A stretch of DNA of 64,000 nt from Virgibacillus dokdonensis (GTDB lineage: Bacteria; Bacillota; Bacilli; Bacillales; Amphibacillaceae): contig NZ_LT745763.1 in the NCBI RefSeq assembly GCF_900166595.1, positions 2,162,660-2,226,659 on the forward strand. Direction: 5' to 3'. The position numbers were made by a program, and so were the translations under genes. Of this stretch, positions 37,462 to 46,586 are shown one piece after another (the stretch's first letter is position 1; each line of letters opens with the position of its first letter). The notes beneath the pieces were generated by a model. It saw only the letters and a list, made by a program, of their open reading frames with translations. It made no database searches and was not told where the DNA came from.

Positions 37462-38990
37462 GATTCTTCACCATCCTTTACACGACCGCTCCCAGCCATT
37501 AATAAGCCTAATTCCTGTTCACTTGTCTCTTCTGGCTTTACATCTGCTACAATTTTCCCATCATAAATAACAGCGATTCGGTCGCTAACGTCTAGAATTT
37601 CATCCAATTCAAAAGAAACTAATAAAATTGCTTTTCCTTTATCTCGCTCTTCTATGAGCTTTTGGTGAATGAATTCAATCGCCCCAACATCTAATCCTCG
37701 TGTAGGCTGAGCAGCGATTAATAAATCAGGAGATCTATCAATTTCTCTAGCTATTATAGCTTTTTGTTGATTCCCCCCAGACAACGCACGCGCTTTTGTG
37801 TATGGAGAAGGTGTACGAACATCATACTCCTCTATTAGCTGTTCTGCCTTTTGCAAAATTTGCTTATAATTTAATACTTTGAATTTAGAATAAGGTCGTT
37901 TATAATAAGTTTGTAAAACGAGATTTTCAGCAACAGAATAGTTCAACACAAGCCCAAATTTATGTCTATCTTGAGGTATATGGCCGACACCACTCTCTGT
38001 TACTTTACGAGGAGAGAGATTTGTAATTGGTTTTTCATTTATAACAACACTCCCGCTATGCGCTTTGCGAAGACCAGTAATTGCTTCAATTAATTCACTT
38101 TGTCCATTCCCATCAATACCTGCAATACCTACAATTTCACCAGCACGTACATTTAAATTTAGCCCTTTTACCATGTCTACTTTTCTGCTATCTCTTACAA
38201 ATAGATTATCAATCTTCAGAACGGTTTGTTTAGGTTCAGCTGGTTGTTTGTTCGTTTGAAAAGATATATCTCTACCAACCATTAAAGAAGCTAACTCTGT
38301 AACAGTTGTTTCTGCTACGTTTACGGTGCCAATACCTTTACCTTTTCGAATAACGGTACAGCGATCACAAATTTCCATAATTTCTTTTAGTTTATGCGTA
38401 ATTAAAACGATAGATTTTCCTTCTGCAAGTAAAGTTCTAAATATTTCCATTAACTCAGCAATCTCTTGTGGTGTTAAAACAGCAGTTGGTTCATCAAATA
38501 TAAGCACATCTGCTCCACGATAAAGCGTCTTTAAAATCTCCACACGTTGCTGCATACCTACAGAAATATCACTTATCTTTGCCATTGCATCTACTCGAAG
38601 ACCATACCGATCAGACAATTCTTGCACTTCTTGCTCTGCTTGCTTTAAATTAATTTTCCCCTTGTTTGTTGGTTCAATACCGAGAATAATATTTTGGGTA
38701 ACAGTAAACGGTTCGACTAACATAAAATGTTGATGTACCATACCGATTCCTAAATTGTTAGCAATGTTGGGATCGGTGATGGATACTTTCTTACCCTTCA
38801 CTCGAATTTCTCCTTCCTCAGGTTGATATAACCCAAAAAGGACGTTCATCAAGGTCGATTTTCCTGCACCATTTTCACCCAATAAGGCATGGACCTCTCC
38901 TCGCTTTAATTGGATGGTTACATCATCATTAGCAACTACTCCCGGAAACTCTTTTCTTATATGCAGCATTTCGATCACATAATCTTCCAA
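37458..38990 (-). CDS. nupO: Nucleoside ABC transporter ATP-binding protein NupO
   Basis: 510 aa with two fused ABC domains. First: Walker A GENGAGKSTLMNVL (~38-51), signature ISVGMQQRVEIL, Walker B DVLIFDEPTAVL. Second: degenerate Walker A GIDGNGQSELIEAI, signature LSGGNQQKAIIARE, and Walker B DLLIAAQPTRGLD where Glu is replaced by Gln. One canonical and one degenerate site is usual for this family. A strong terminator separates it from nupN upstream. Confidence 0.95.
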   Translation of the reverse strand: MEDYVIEMLHIRKEFPGVVANDDVTIQLKRGEVHALLGENGAGKSTLMNVLFGLYQPEEGEIRVKGKKVSITDPNIANNLGIGMVHQHFMLVEPFTVTQNIILGIEPTNKGKINLKQAEQEVQELSDRYGLRVDAMAKISDISVGMQQRVEILKTLYRGADVLIFDEPTAVLTPQEIAELMEIFRTLLAEGKSIVLITHKLKEIMEICDRCTVIRKGKGIGTVNVAETTVTELASLMVGRDISFQTNKQPAEPKQTVLKIDNLFVRDSRKVDMVKGLNLNVRAGEIVGIAGIDGNGQSELIEAITGLRKAHSGSVVINEKPITNLSPRKVTESGVGHIPQDRHKFGLVLNYSVAENLVLQTYYKRPYSKFKVLNYKQILQKAEQLIEEYDVRTPSPYTKARALSGGNQQKAIIAREIDRSPDLLIAAQPTRGLDVGAIEFIHQKLIEERDKGKAILLVSFELDEILDVSDRIAVIYDGKIVADVKPEETSEQELGLLMAGSGRVKDGEES

Positions 38991-39100
38991 CTACATCACT
39001 CCTTTACTACAAAAACAGTTTCCCCTTAAGAGGCTCCTGTTGATCATCTTTCGAGTAAGGCTCAACATTTCATGTCTAGACTTATATTTCATAAAAATTC

Positions 39101-39130
39101 AAAAGAGGCTGGCTGACTCCAGCCTCTTTT
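39101..39130 (-). terminator. nupN: Strong terminator between nupN and nupO
   Basis: AAAAGAGGCTGG and CCAGCCTCTTTT form a perfect 12-bp stem with a 6-nt loop, directly after the nupN stop. It lies inside the transporter operon and should give more binding protein than ATPase/permease, a common arrangement. Confidence 0.88.
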
Positions 39131-39131
39131 T

Positions 39132-40244
39132 TTACAACGACTTTTCAAATTCTTCTAGATCTTTTCGCGTTTGCGGTACATCTACTTCTTCGTTAATAAT
39201 TTTTTCTTTCCACTCATCAACTGCTGAAGCAATTTCTTCTGTGTAAGCATTCTCATTCGTATCAGCAAGATAGACACCGTCGTCTTTTAAAGCGAATTCC
39301 AATATTTCACCGCCTGGAAAATCCCCATTTAAACCAAGATTACTTACTTCTTGAACAGATAAGTCCACTCGCTTTACCATAGATGTAAGTGTTACATTAT
39401 CTTCGCCTATTTTCCCTTCTTCATGCTGATCGCGATCTACACCAATCACCCAAATTTCATTATCAGGATCGTTCTTTTTCATATCTTTTGCTTGGTTAAA
39501 TACGCCATTTCCAGCTGCACCTGCTGCATGATAAATAATGTCTATATCGTCACCATACATCCTTGTAGCAATTAACTTTGCATCATCAGCTGAACTAAAA
39601 TCACCAACATATTGAATATCCACTTCAATATCTGGATCGACAGATTTTGCCCCCGCAACAAATCCAACTTCAAATTTATTAATCAAATCAGAATCCATGC
39701 CACCAACAAAACCAAGCTTGTTTGTTTTGGTTTTCTTAGCAGCTGCAACACCTGCTAGAAATGAACCTTCATGTTCAGCAAATGTAATACTTGCAACGTT
39801 AGGAGCTTCCACAACGGTATCGACAATGGAAAAACTTGTATCAGGATTTTGTTCTGCTACTTTTGAGATCGCATCTTCTAGTAAATATCCAACACCAAAA
39901 ATCAAGTTATAGCCATCTCTTGTTAAACGAGTAAGGTTTGGCAAATAATCAGACTCATCATTAGACTGTGCATAATCATAACCGTTTCCTTTTGATAATC
40001 CATGTTCTTCTCCCCATGCTTGCAGCCCCTCCCAAGAAGATTGGTTAAATGATTTGTCATCAACTCCGCCTTCATCTGTTACCATAGCGATGGAATAATC
40101 CGTAGACCCTTCGCTTTCTTCTGTTTTTTTACCATCATTTCCACCACTTGTTTTATCTTCATTATTAGAACCACCACACGCAGCTAAAACTAAACCAAAA
40201 CTAATAAAAATAGTTAGTAATAAAATAAGCTTTCTACTTTTCAA
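39132..40244 (-). CDS. nupN: Bmp-family nucleoside-binding lipoprotein NupN
   Basis: 370 aa from the TTG at 40244, which follows GAGGGGG at 8 nt and gives a proper lipoprotein signal (KSRKLILLLTIFISFGLV then LAACGGS, Cys ~22). The longer ATG frame from 40337 would put the signal 30 residues inside. Family motifs: VTDEGGVDDKSFNQSSWEGL, NLIFGVGYLLEDAISKVA, GFVGGMDSDLINKFEVGFVA, YHAAGAAGNGVF. Acidic, anchored outside the cell, delivers nucleosides to NupPQ. Confidence 0.94.
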   Translation of the reverse strand: MKSRKLILLLTIFISFGLVLAACGGSNNEDKTSGGNDGKKTEESEGSTDYSIAMVTDEGGVDDKSFNQSSWEGLQAWGEEHGLSKGNGYDYAQSNDESDYLPNLTRLTRDGYNLIFGVGYLLEDAISKVAEQNPDTSFSIVDTVVEAPNVASITFAEHEGSFLAGVAAAKKTKTNKLGFVGGMDSDLINKFEVGFVAGAKSVDPDIEVDIQYVGDFSSADDAKLIATRMYGDDIDIIYHAAGAAGNGVFNQAKDMKKNDPDNEIWVIGVDRDQHEEGKIGEDNVTLTSMVKRVDLSVQEVSNLGLNGDFPGGEILEFALKDDGVYLADTNENAYTEEIASAVDEWKEKIINEEVDVPQTRKDLEEFEKSL

Positions 40245-40355
40245 AACAATAGCCCCCTCTTTTATTTTTTGTTTCCGACAACGATTGATCACACTATTTT
40301 CGAGCGCACCACCTCCTTTATTTGAAATCGCTTCCATTTTATTATAAATGTTGTT

Positions 40356-41081
40356 TTACGTACGTTTACGTAAAACATGAAAGCTAAACATATCGGATCG
40401 AAAATAGTTTGCTGAGTATAAAACCGCTTCATCTTCGGAAGTATAGTGCATTTGCCTAAGCAACAATAATGGTTGTTCTTTGTGGCAGTTTAAAGTCTTA
40501 TAAATGCGTTCATGGTAACCAATTGGCTCAATATATGTCACGGCATAGGCAACCCTTTTATTAGCGTAATCCTCCATTAATTTAAAAAAGGAATCTGCTT
40601 GTTGGACACTTTCTACCGGAATGATCTCTTCAGGAATTTTATCAACACAAAATACAACTGGTTCCCCGTCGGCTGTACGAACGCGCTCAATTTCAACTAA
40701 TTGCTCTACAATATGAGGAGCAAATCGACTCTTTTCCTTGTCCGTTGCTTCTCTTATATCTGTAAATAAATATTCTGTTCCGGCTTTTTTTCCTGATTGC
40801 TCAATCATGTATGTAACACTTGTAAGTTGTTCAATACCAGAAGAAAATACAGGCTTAGGGTTTACAAATGTACCAACACCGTGTTTCCTAGTGACAATAT
40901 TATCTTCTTCTAATATTCGAAGTGCTTCTCTTAAAGTTGCCCGAGAAACACCTAGCACCTTGGATAATTGAAATTCCGATGGGAGCTTTTCATTCTCCTT
41001 GTACGTGCCATTATGAATATCTTTTTTTATTTGATCAATAACTTGTAAATATAAATGCCTTGAATCATGTTTAATAGACAA
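40356..41081 (-). CDS. ymfC: GntR/HutC-family transcriptional regulator (YmfC-like)
   Basis: 241 aa from a TTG at 41081 with GGGGTGATG upstream. N-terminal winged helix-turn-helix (YLQVIDQIKKDIHNGTYKEN; LPSEFQLSKVLGVSRATLRE; GVGTFVNPKP) and C-terminal UTRA ligand domain (FCVDKIPEEIIPVES, LLLLRQMHYTSEDEAVLYSA). It sits immediately upstream of nupN on the same strand, so it may control the transporter. Ligand unknown. Confidence 0.88.
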   Translation of the reverse strand: MSIKHDSRHLYLQVIDQIKKDIHNGTYKENEKLPSEFQLSKVLGVSRATLREALRILEEDNIVTRKHGVGTFVNPKPVFSSGIEQLTSVTYMIEQSGKKAGTEYLFTDIREATDKEKSRFAPHIVEQLVEIERVRTADGEPVVFCVDKIPEEIIPVESVQQADSFFKLMEDYANKRVAYAVTYIEPIGYHERIYKTLNCHKEQPLLLLRQMHYTSEDEAVLYSANYFRSDMFSFHVLRKRT

Positions 41082-41363
41082 ACTTCATCACCCCAAAACT
41101 GTATTCCCGATTAGATATCTGACCTCTGACATTCTACTAGTTTATAATTTCATCATAGCATGAATAGATTTAGAAAGAAATACCTTTTCAACAAAATTCA
41201 ACAATTATATAAATCTAAAAAATAAATGGCGTGTGCGCTAAAGGGTAATGATTCGGGGGACCATAGAATTATGTCATTGAAAAGCATTGACTTTTCTTCT
41301 ACGTACAATTCTTTGAACAGCAACTTGTAAAACCAATCACTTGTTCATTACAAAAAGCTCCTT
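41082..41363. other. Intergenic region upstream of the GntR regulator
   Basis: About 280 bp plus the adjoining RepA copy (41364-41455), together 444 bp without a gene between ftsK and ymfC. No promoter could be assigned with confidence. B. subtilis has ymfD elsewhere in this neighbourhood; no trace was seen. Confidence 0.4.
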
Positions 41364-41455
41364 AGCAAAACTTGGCTATCGCCAAAGTAATTATGACGAT
41401 AACCAAGTTTTGCTTACGCTATTAACTCTAAATATTAATACTTTCCTATAGTGCA
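41364..41455. repeat. RepA copy 7, with the best-preserved hairpin
   Basis: GCAAAACTTGGCTATCG pairs with CGATAACCAAGTTTTGC almost completely (one mismatch) around a short A/T-rich loop, then TTACGCTATTAACTC and TACTTTCCTATAGTG. It follows ftsK by about 70 bp, separated by a T-tract and a weak stem. Confidence 0.88.
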
Positions 41456-41525
41456 AAAAAGCTACAATGGCATTTTCAGCAAGCTCTTGCGTTAAAGAAT
41501 TTACTTATGAGGCTTTATTCCAACA

Positions 41526-43796
41526 TTAATGTGAAGAAGTATGTTCTTCAGCTGTTTGACTGATAAGAACTGTACGTGGCTTACTCCCCTCATACGGACC
41601 AACAATACCTCTTTGTTCCATGGCATCAATTAGCCTTGCCGCTCTAGTATAACCAATTCTAAAGCGGCGCTGTAACATAGATACACTAGCGCTTTGCATT
41701 TCGGTGATTAATTGAACAGCATCATCATACAATTCATCGTCTACTTCTTCTGCAACCTCATTGACTTCTTCTGGAATCATTTCTTCTTGATAAGACGCCT
41801 TTTGCTGTTCAATACAGTGGTCTACTACGCGTTCAACTTCTTCATCAGACAGAAAAGCACCTTGTACACGAGTTGGCTTAGAAGATCCAACCGGGATAAA
41901 CAACATATCTCCTCTTCCCAATAACTTTTCTGCTCCGCCACTATCCAAGATGGTTCTAGAATCTGTTGCCGAAGATACACTAAAGGCAATCCTAGAAGGA
42001 ATATTCGCCTTAATTACCCCTGTAATAACGTCTACAGATGGACGCTGGGTGGCAATAATGAGATGAATTCCCGCAGCACGTGCCATTTGAGCTAATCGAG
42101 TAATTGCATCTTCCACATCACTTGAAGCTACCATCATTAAGTCTGCTAATTCATCTACTAACACGACGATGTATGGAAGATTCGGCTCTGGATCTTCAAC
42201 ATGTTGATTATGTTTTCTAATATATTCATTGTATCCTTCAATATTACGTGTTCCTGTATCGGAAAAAAGTTCATATCGTCGCTCCATCTCTGCAACTACT
42301 TTTTGTAGAGCTCGAGAAGCTTTTTTCGGATCCGTTACAACGGGAGCAAGTAAATGTGGAATACCGTTATACACATTTAATTCAACTTTCTTAGGGTCAA
42401 TCATCATCATCTTCACTTCATGTGGTTTAGCACGCATTAAAATAGTAGTAATTATCCCATTTACACAGACACTTTTCCCGCTTCCTGTAGCACCTGCGAT
42501 AAGTAAATGTGGCATTTTATTTAATTCGCCAACGATTGCTTCTCCGGATATATCTCTGCCAAGAGCAAATAGTAGTTTAGAAGATTGTTTTTGTGCGATA
42601 CTCTCTAGCACTTCTCGTAAAGATACCATGGCTACTTCTTGATTTGGAACTTCGATTCCGACCGCAGATTTCCCTGGAATTGGTGCTTCTATCCTTAAAT
42701 CTTTTGCAGCTAGGGCTAATGCCAAATCATCATGTAAATTAACTATTTTACTCACCTTTACACCAGCTTCTGGATATATTTCATATTTCGTTACCGCTGG
42801 ACCTACATGCACTTTCGTAACACGCGCTTTTACTCCAAAACTAGTAAATGTACTCTCTAATTTTTTAACCGTCGCTTGAATTTGCGATTTTTCCTGTTGC
42901 TGCGAATTGTTTGTTGGCTCTGCCAATAATTGCATAGAAGGAAGAATATATTCATAGTTTTCTACTTCCGTCATCGGCATATTATCTAAACTATCATTTG
43001 CTTTTTCCTCTTGTTGAACCATAGAAATTTGTTCTGTTTCTTCAGGAAATTGTTCATTTACCGTAGTATGGTCTGTAAAATCTTGAATCACAGGTTCTGA
43101 GATAACATGCTCAGTAATCTCTTCGCCATTTTGTTCAAATTTAGGTTCGTTTTCTTTTATGGAACGTTTCGCAGTTCGTTTTTGCCTCCATGTATCTTGC
43201 AAGTGTTTTACGTTACTTGCAATCCACTTCCACATTTTAGAAAACACATCGCCTACTGATAAATCAGTCATAAAAATAATACCGATAATAATGGAAAAAA
43301 CAGCTACAATTTTAGCACCTGTTAAGGAAAATAAGTAATAGGAAAAGGTAAGCAATAAAGCTCCAGTCATTCCTCCTCCTAAATATTCGGATGATAGTTG
43401 ATTTTCCATATAACTAGAGTAATTTTCCCAAGTCGATCCAAGTATTGATATTTCTTGAGTGGATGCAATTACTTCATCAAACATTTGTGTGTGTGTCATG
43501 AGTAATACGCCACCAAATATAATATAAAAGCCAACCATTCTTTTTGTTGCAAAGTTAGGTAATTTCCGTTTTACTACTAATTTAATACCTGTTATTAATA
43601 AAAAAACCGATGCAACAAAATACCAAATCCCTAAAAAGAAGCGAAATAAGTGCTCAAGGCCCCCTGGTATAGCTCCATCACTTATGGCACTAGCTCCACT
43701 TCCAAAAATGCCTAAGAAAATGAATAAGAGACCTATTAGCTCTAGTTTTAATTGTTTTTTTAATTTGCTGCTGCGTCTTTTTTTCTTTCTTGCCAT
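41526..43796 (-). CDS. spoIIIE: DNA translocase FtsK/SpoIIIE
   Basis: 756 aa. Four N-terminal membrane helices ([69 protein letters not shown]), a variable linker, then the motor: Walker [15 protein letters not shown] (~436-449), Walker [15 protein letters not shown], and the C-terminal gamma domain [18 protein letters not shown] that reads polar DNA motifs. It pumps the chromosome into the forespore. It lies beside ylzJ/tepA, the spoIIIE position of B. subtilis; the paralogue sftA would be elsewhere. Confidence 0.96.
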   Translation of the reverse strand: MARKKKRRSSKLKKQLKLELIGLLFIFLGIFGSGASAISDGAIPGGLEHLFRFFLGIWYFVASVFLLITGIKLVVKRKLPNFATKRMVGFYIIFGGVLLMTHTQMFDEVIASTQEISILGSTWENYSSYMENQLSSEYLGGGMTGALLLTFSYYLFSLTGAKIVAVFSIIIGIIFMTDLSVGDVFSKMWKWIASNVKHLQDTWRQKRTAKRSIKENEPKFEQNGEEITEHVISEPVIQDFTDHTTVNEQFPEETEQISMVQQEEKANDSLDNMPMTEVENYEYILPSMQLLAEPTNNSQQQEKSQIQATVKKLESTFTSFGVKARVTKVHVGPAVTKYEIYPEAGVKVSKIVNLHDDLALALAAKDLRIEAPIPGKSAVGIEVPNQEVAMVSLREVLESIAQKQSSKLLFALGRDISGEAIVGELNKMPHLLIAGATGSGKSVCVNGIITTILMRAKPHEVKMMMIDPKKVELNVYNGIPHLLAPVVTDPKKASRALQKVVAEMERRYELFSDTGTRNIEGYNEYIRKHNQHVEDPEPNLPYIVVLVDELADLMMVASSDVEDAITRLAQMARAAGIHLIIATQRPSVDVITGVIKANIPSRIAFSVSSATDSRTILDSGGAEKLLGRGDMLFIPVGSSKPTRVQGAFLSDEEVERVVDHCIEQQKASYQEEMIPEEVNEVAEEVDDELYDDAVQLITEMQSASVSMLQRRFRIGYTRAARLIDAMEQRGIVGPYEGSKPRTVLISQTAEEHTSSH

Positions 43797-44111
43797 ACTT
43801 TCACCTCAATCATTTTTGGCAATCTAATTAGATGGTAACATTCATTGGATAAACACTTTTTTCTTTACTATCGATCAAATGATTCATGTCAACAATCAAT
43901 TTGTTCTACATTTAAATATTACACTAAAAAAATTTCCATTCTATTATGAAGTTATGGAAAATATAATTATAATATATGTATAGCCGATTTAGTCAACTTT
44001 CATATTCTACCTTATCTATGTCATTAACAAAAGCAATTCCGCTCTACTTAGTATATCATAATGTCAATAAAGTGACATTGAAACAATGGAAAACGATTTA
44101 ATCAGAACAGA
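43797..44111. other. Intergenic region upstream of spoIIIE
   Basis: About 315 bp, very AT-rich, no gene. It should hold the spoIIIE promoter but no clear -35/-10 pair was found. It continues into RepB copy 1. Confidence 0.4.
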
Positions 44112-44347
44112 GGCGCAAGCGCCGTTTAGTAACGCAATGAATGGCACACATTAACGGAGATAAAGGAATAAAAGGGTATGTCGACGTCGAGCGGCAAGCC
44201 GTTTTTAGTCGGCTTTCCTCTTAACGACGAACCGATGATGACTTATCGTAGGGCGATTTCGTGAAGTTACTTAGTTATTAGATGATGGAACAGTAGTCGC
44301 TATTCGTTATTTCGTTATCCGCAAGCACCTCATTTTACACTTTCTTA
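44112..44347. repeat. RepB copy 1 (structured ~240-bp repeat)
   Basis: It begins GGCGCAAGCGCC and GTTTAGTAACG, continues CGGCAAGCCG-TTTTTAGTCGGCTT, TTCCTCTTAACGACGAA, GATGATGACTTATCG, and ends TTCGTTATTTCGTTATCCGC, AAGCACCTCATTTTA. The same order recurs at 50868-51118. CGGCAAGCCG is a small hairpin before a T run. It lies immediately after the ylzJ terminator. No coding frame. Confidence 0.85.
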
Positions 44348-44349
44348 TC

Positions 44350-44392
44350 TTTTTTAAAAAACTGCCTTCAACCAAAGATTAAAAGCAGTTTT
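44350..44392 (-). terminator. Rho-independent terminator of tepA-ylzJ
   Basis: Minus strand AAAACTGCTTT and AAGGCAGTTTT (one G-U pair) form an 11-bp stem with a 13-nt loop, followed by TTTAAAAAAG. Confidence 0.75.
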
Positions 44393-44399
44393 ATTACAT

Positions 44400-44618
44400 T
44401 CAGTTTTCATTCATCTGAGAAATAATCGTACCGGGGGAAAACTGATGATTTAAAAAGTCCTTTGGATCGGTTGATAATAATTTAACAATTTCTAAGGATC
44501 CATCTGCTCTTTTTTCACAATATAATGGTTTGCCATTGTATGAAATCATTTGTCTTTCCGTGTATTCCTGGGAGGTATAAAAAATATCTTCTTTTGATAG
44601 TGGTGTATAAATAATCAT
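44400..44618 (-). CDS. ylzJ: YlzJ-like small protein
   Basis: 72 aa. Reads [60 protein letters not shown], as in YlzJ-like proteins of Bacillaceae. Function unknown. Its ATG overlaps the tepA stop (ATGA), so the two are co-translated. Confidence 0.9.
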   Translation of the reverse strand: MIIYTPLSKEDIFYTSQEYTERQMISYNGKPLYCEKRADGSLEIVKLLSTDPKDFLNHQFSPGTIISQMNEN

Positions 44619-45343
44619 TGCATCACCTGCTGTTCGTGATTGCCATTTTGCTTAATCAATTCATTCACTTTTTTCATTGCTTCTTTAACACCGCCAACAT
44701 CATCAATTAAGCCATATTCTACTGCTGTTTTCCCAACAACATTTGTACCGATATCACGTGTTAAATTACCTTTTGCAAACATTAAATCTTTAAATTTTTC
44801 CTCTGTTATATTAGAATGATTTACGACAAAGTCAACCACACGATTTTGCATTTCATCCAAATACTCAAACGTCTGTGGTACACCGATAACTAAACCTGTT
44901 AAACGAATTGGATGTATCGTCATCGTAGCAGTCGGTGCAATGAAAGAATAGTCCGTAGCAACAGCTATAGGCACCCCAATGGAGTGACCTCCTCCAAGCA
45001 CAATCGAGACTGTAGGTTTAGATATAGAAGTAATCATTTCAGATAAGGCTAACCCCGCTTCGACATCACCACCAACCGTATTTAATAAGATAACTAAACC
45101 TTCAATTTTCGGATTCTGTTCAATGGCAACTAATTGTGGCAATAAATGCTCATACTTTGTTGTTTTGTTTTGTGGTGGGAGTTGTACATGCCCTTCTACT
45201 TGTCCGATAATGGAAAGCACATGTATATTTGAATCTGGCGCTTGTGGTACATTAGATTGTCCTAGTTGTTGAATCTTTTGCACTAAAGCAGAGGAATTAT
45301 TATCTTGCGTTTGATCGTCCTTTTTTTCTGGCTGTTTATCCAT
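44615..45343 (-). CDS. tepA: TepA, ClpP-like membrane-associated serine protease
   Basis: 242 aa ClpP/crotonase-fold protein (YmfB). Oxyanion region [18 protein letters not shown] (~84-101), nucleophile Ser within [11 protein letters not shown] (~115-125), and the His in [10 protein letters not shown]. In B. subtilis TepA acts in signal-peptide degradation and spore formation. The N-terminal 40 residues are Gln-rich and unconserved. The ATG is preceded by GAGGAG. Confidence 0.93.
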   Translation of the reverse strand: MDKQPEKKDDQTQDNNSSALVQKIQQLGQSNVPQAPDSNIHVLSIIGQVEGHVQLPPQNKTTKYEHLLPQLVAIEQNPKIEGLVILLNTVGGDVEAGLALSEMITSISKPTVSIVLGGGHSIGVPIAVATDYSFIAPTATMTIHPIRLTGLVIGVPQTFEYLDEMQNRVVDFVVNHSNITEEKFKDLMFAKGNLTRDIGTNVVGKTAVEYGLIDDVGGVKEAMKKVNELIKQNGNHEQQVMQ

Positions 45344-45584
45344 TTACTTACACACTCCTCATTAACAAGTTATTCCTCTCATAGTATGAACGGAACATCC
45401 GATAATCATGCAGGCTTCTTTTAAGAAATATTACTGTGTTCTTTTTCCGGTAAAATTTGTTTCACCTTACCGGTTAGACAAATAAAAAAATCATTTATTT
45501 TTACACTTGACGACAGTTTATCAAATGAAACAGGTAAACATTTACCAATCAATCTCATAACTATGGATATTTTTTATGCTACCT
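45344..45584. other. Gap between dapA and tepA where rnjB would be expected
   Basis: The 349 bp from dapA to tepA (including RepA copy 8) contain no gene. In B. subtilis the RNase J2 gene rnjB lies between dapA and tepA. No remnant was recognised in either strand. Confidence 0.5.
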
Positions 45585-45680
45585 TAGAAAAACTTGGCTT
45601 ACCGCCAAATCTTTATGGCAGGAGCTTTAGTTTTTCTTATACTATAAACCTTAAAACTGTATACTTTCCTATAGTATAAG
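45585..45680. repeat. RepA copy 8 (reference copy), fused to the dapA terminator
   Basis: Reference copy of the family. Plus-strand blocks in order: AGAAAAACTTGGCTTACCGC, CAAATCTTTATGGCAGGAGC, TTTAGTTTTTCTTATACTAT, AAACCTTAAAACTGTATACT, TTCCTATAGTATAAG. Two nested dyads: AGAAAAACT with AGTTTTTCT, and TTATACTATA with TATAGTATAA. About 96 bp, never coding. Its right end runs into the stem of the dapA terminator. Confidence 0.9.
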
Positions 45681-45711
45681 AAAATACCGGCATTATATAC
45701 CGGTATTTTCT
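45679..45711 (-). terminator. dapA: dapA terminator, with the stop codon in the loop
   Basis: AGAAAATACCGG (45679-45690) and CCGGTATTTTCT (45700-45711) form a perfect 12-bp stem. The last dapA codons (LENTG) make one arm and the TAA lies in the 9-nt loop. Followed on the minus strand by TATACTATAGG of RepA. Confidence 0.85.
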
Positions 45712-46568
45712 AAGATCGTTGTTAATTTATCTTTATCCTGCTGCGATAGTTCAAGTAGTGGCAAACGCAAACCACCAACTTCTATTCCTTTTATGCGAAG
45801 GGCAGCTTTTACAGGTGAAGGAGAAGGCGCCATAAATAACCCTTTCATAACAGGCAACAATTGACGATGAAGCTTAGCTGCCTGACACGTGCTTCCTTCT
45901 TCAAACAATTGAATCATTTGCTGCATTTCATTTCCTATCACATGAGAAGCTACCGAAATAACACCTGTACCTCCAACAGACAATATTGGTAATGTCATAC
46001 TATCGTCACCACTATATACAGAGAACGAATCATCTGTTAGCTCAATTATTTGAGACACTTGATCAAGATCACCACTAGCTTCCTTGACAGAAACAATATT
46101 ATCTATTTTACTTAACGCTACAGTTGTCTCCGTGGTTATATTTACAATCGATCTTCCTGGTATATTATAGAGCATCACAGGTAGCGATGTGCTTTGAGCT
46201 ACAGTTTTGAAATGTGCAAATAGACTACGTTGATCTGGTTTATTGTAATACGGTGCTACAAGCATCACCGCATCCACACCACAACGTTCTGCTTCCTTGG
46301 TTAAATCTATCGAAGCTTGCGTGTTATTCCCTCCAGTCCCTGCAATAACAGGAACGCGTTTATTTACTTGACCAACGACATGTTTAAACAGACTCACTTT
46401 TTCTTCAGAAGTTAAAGTTGGTGATTCACCTGTTGTTCCTGCAATGACTAAACCCTCTGTACCATTTTGCAACAAGTGTTCAATAAGTGCATCTGTCTGC
46501 GTATAATCAATATTTCCATTTAAATCAAAGGGTGTGACCATTGCAGTTAACACTTTACCAAAGTTCAT
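45693..46568 (-). CDS. dapA: 4-hydroxy-tetrahydrodipicolinate synthase
   Basis: 291 aa from the ATG at 46568 (AAGGTG site 6 nt upstream); a GTG 3 codons earlier is also possible. Class I aldolase: TTGESPTLTSEEK (~45-57, pyruvate/ASA site), YNKPDQRSLFAHF, LYNIPGRSIVNI with the catalytic Tyr, and the Schiff-base Lys in SVKEASGDLDQV (~163-174). It condenses pyruvate with aspartate semialdehyde at the branch to lysine, meso-DAP and spore dipicolinate. Last gene of dpaA-dpaB-asd-dapG-dapA. Confidence 0.97.
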   Translation of the reverse strand: MNFGKVLTAMVTPFDLNGNIDYTQTDALIEHLLQNGTEGLVIAGTTGESPTLTSEEKVSLFKHVVGQVNKRVPVIAGTGGNNTQASIDLTKEAERCGVDAVMLVAPYYNKPDQRSLFAHFKTVAQSTSLPVMLYNIPGRSIVNITTETTVALSKIDNIVSVKEASGDLDQVSQIIELTDDSFSVYSGDDSMTLPILSVGGTGVISVASHVIGNEMQQMIQLFEEGSTCQAAKLHRQLLPVMKGLFMAPSPSPVKAALRIKGIEVGGLRLPLLELSQQDKDKLTTILENTGI

Positions 46569-46586
46569 TCTAATCACCTTTTCTAT

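Noticed and set aside
40245..40355. Purine riboswitch upstream of nupN
   Set aside because: The 110-bp gap is too short and shows no purine aptamer core.
42229..42642. 137-codon plus-strand frame over spoIIIE
   Set aside because: Antisense to the FtsK motor domain; shadow.
45585..45680. RepA as part of a CRISPR array
   Set aside because: Copies are kilobases apart, not regularly spaced, and no cas genes are present.
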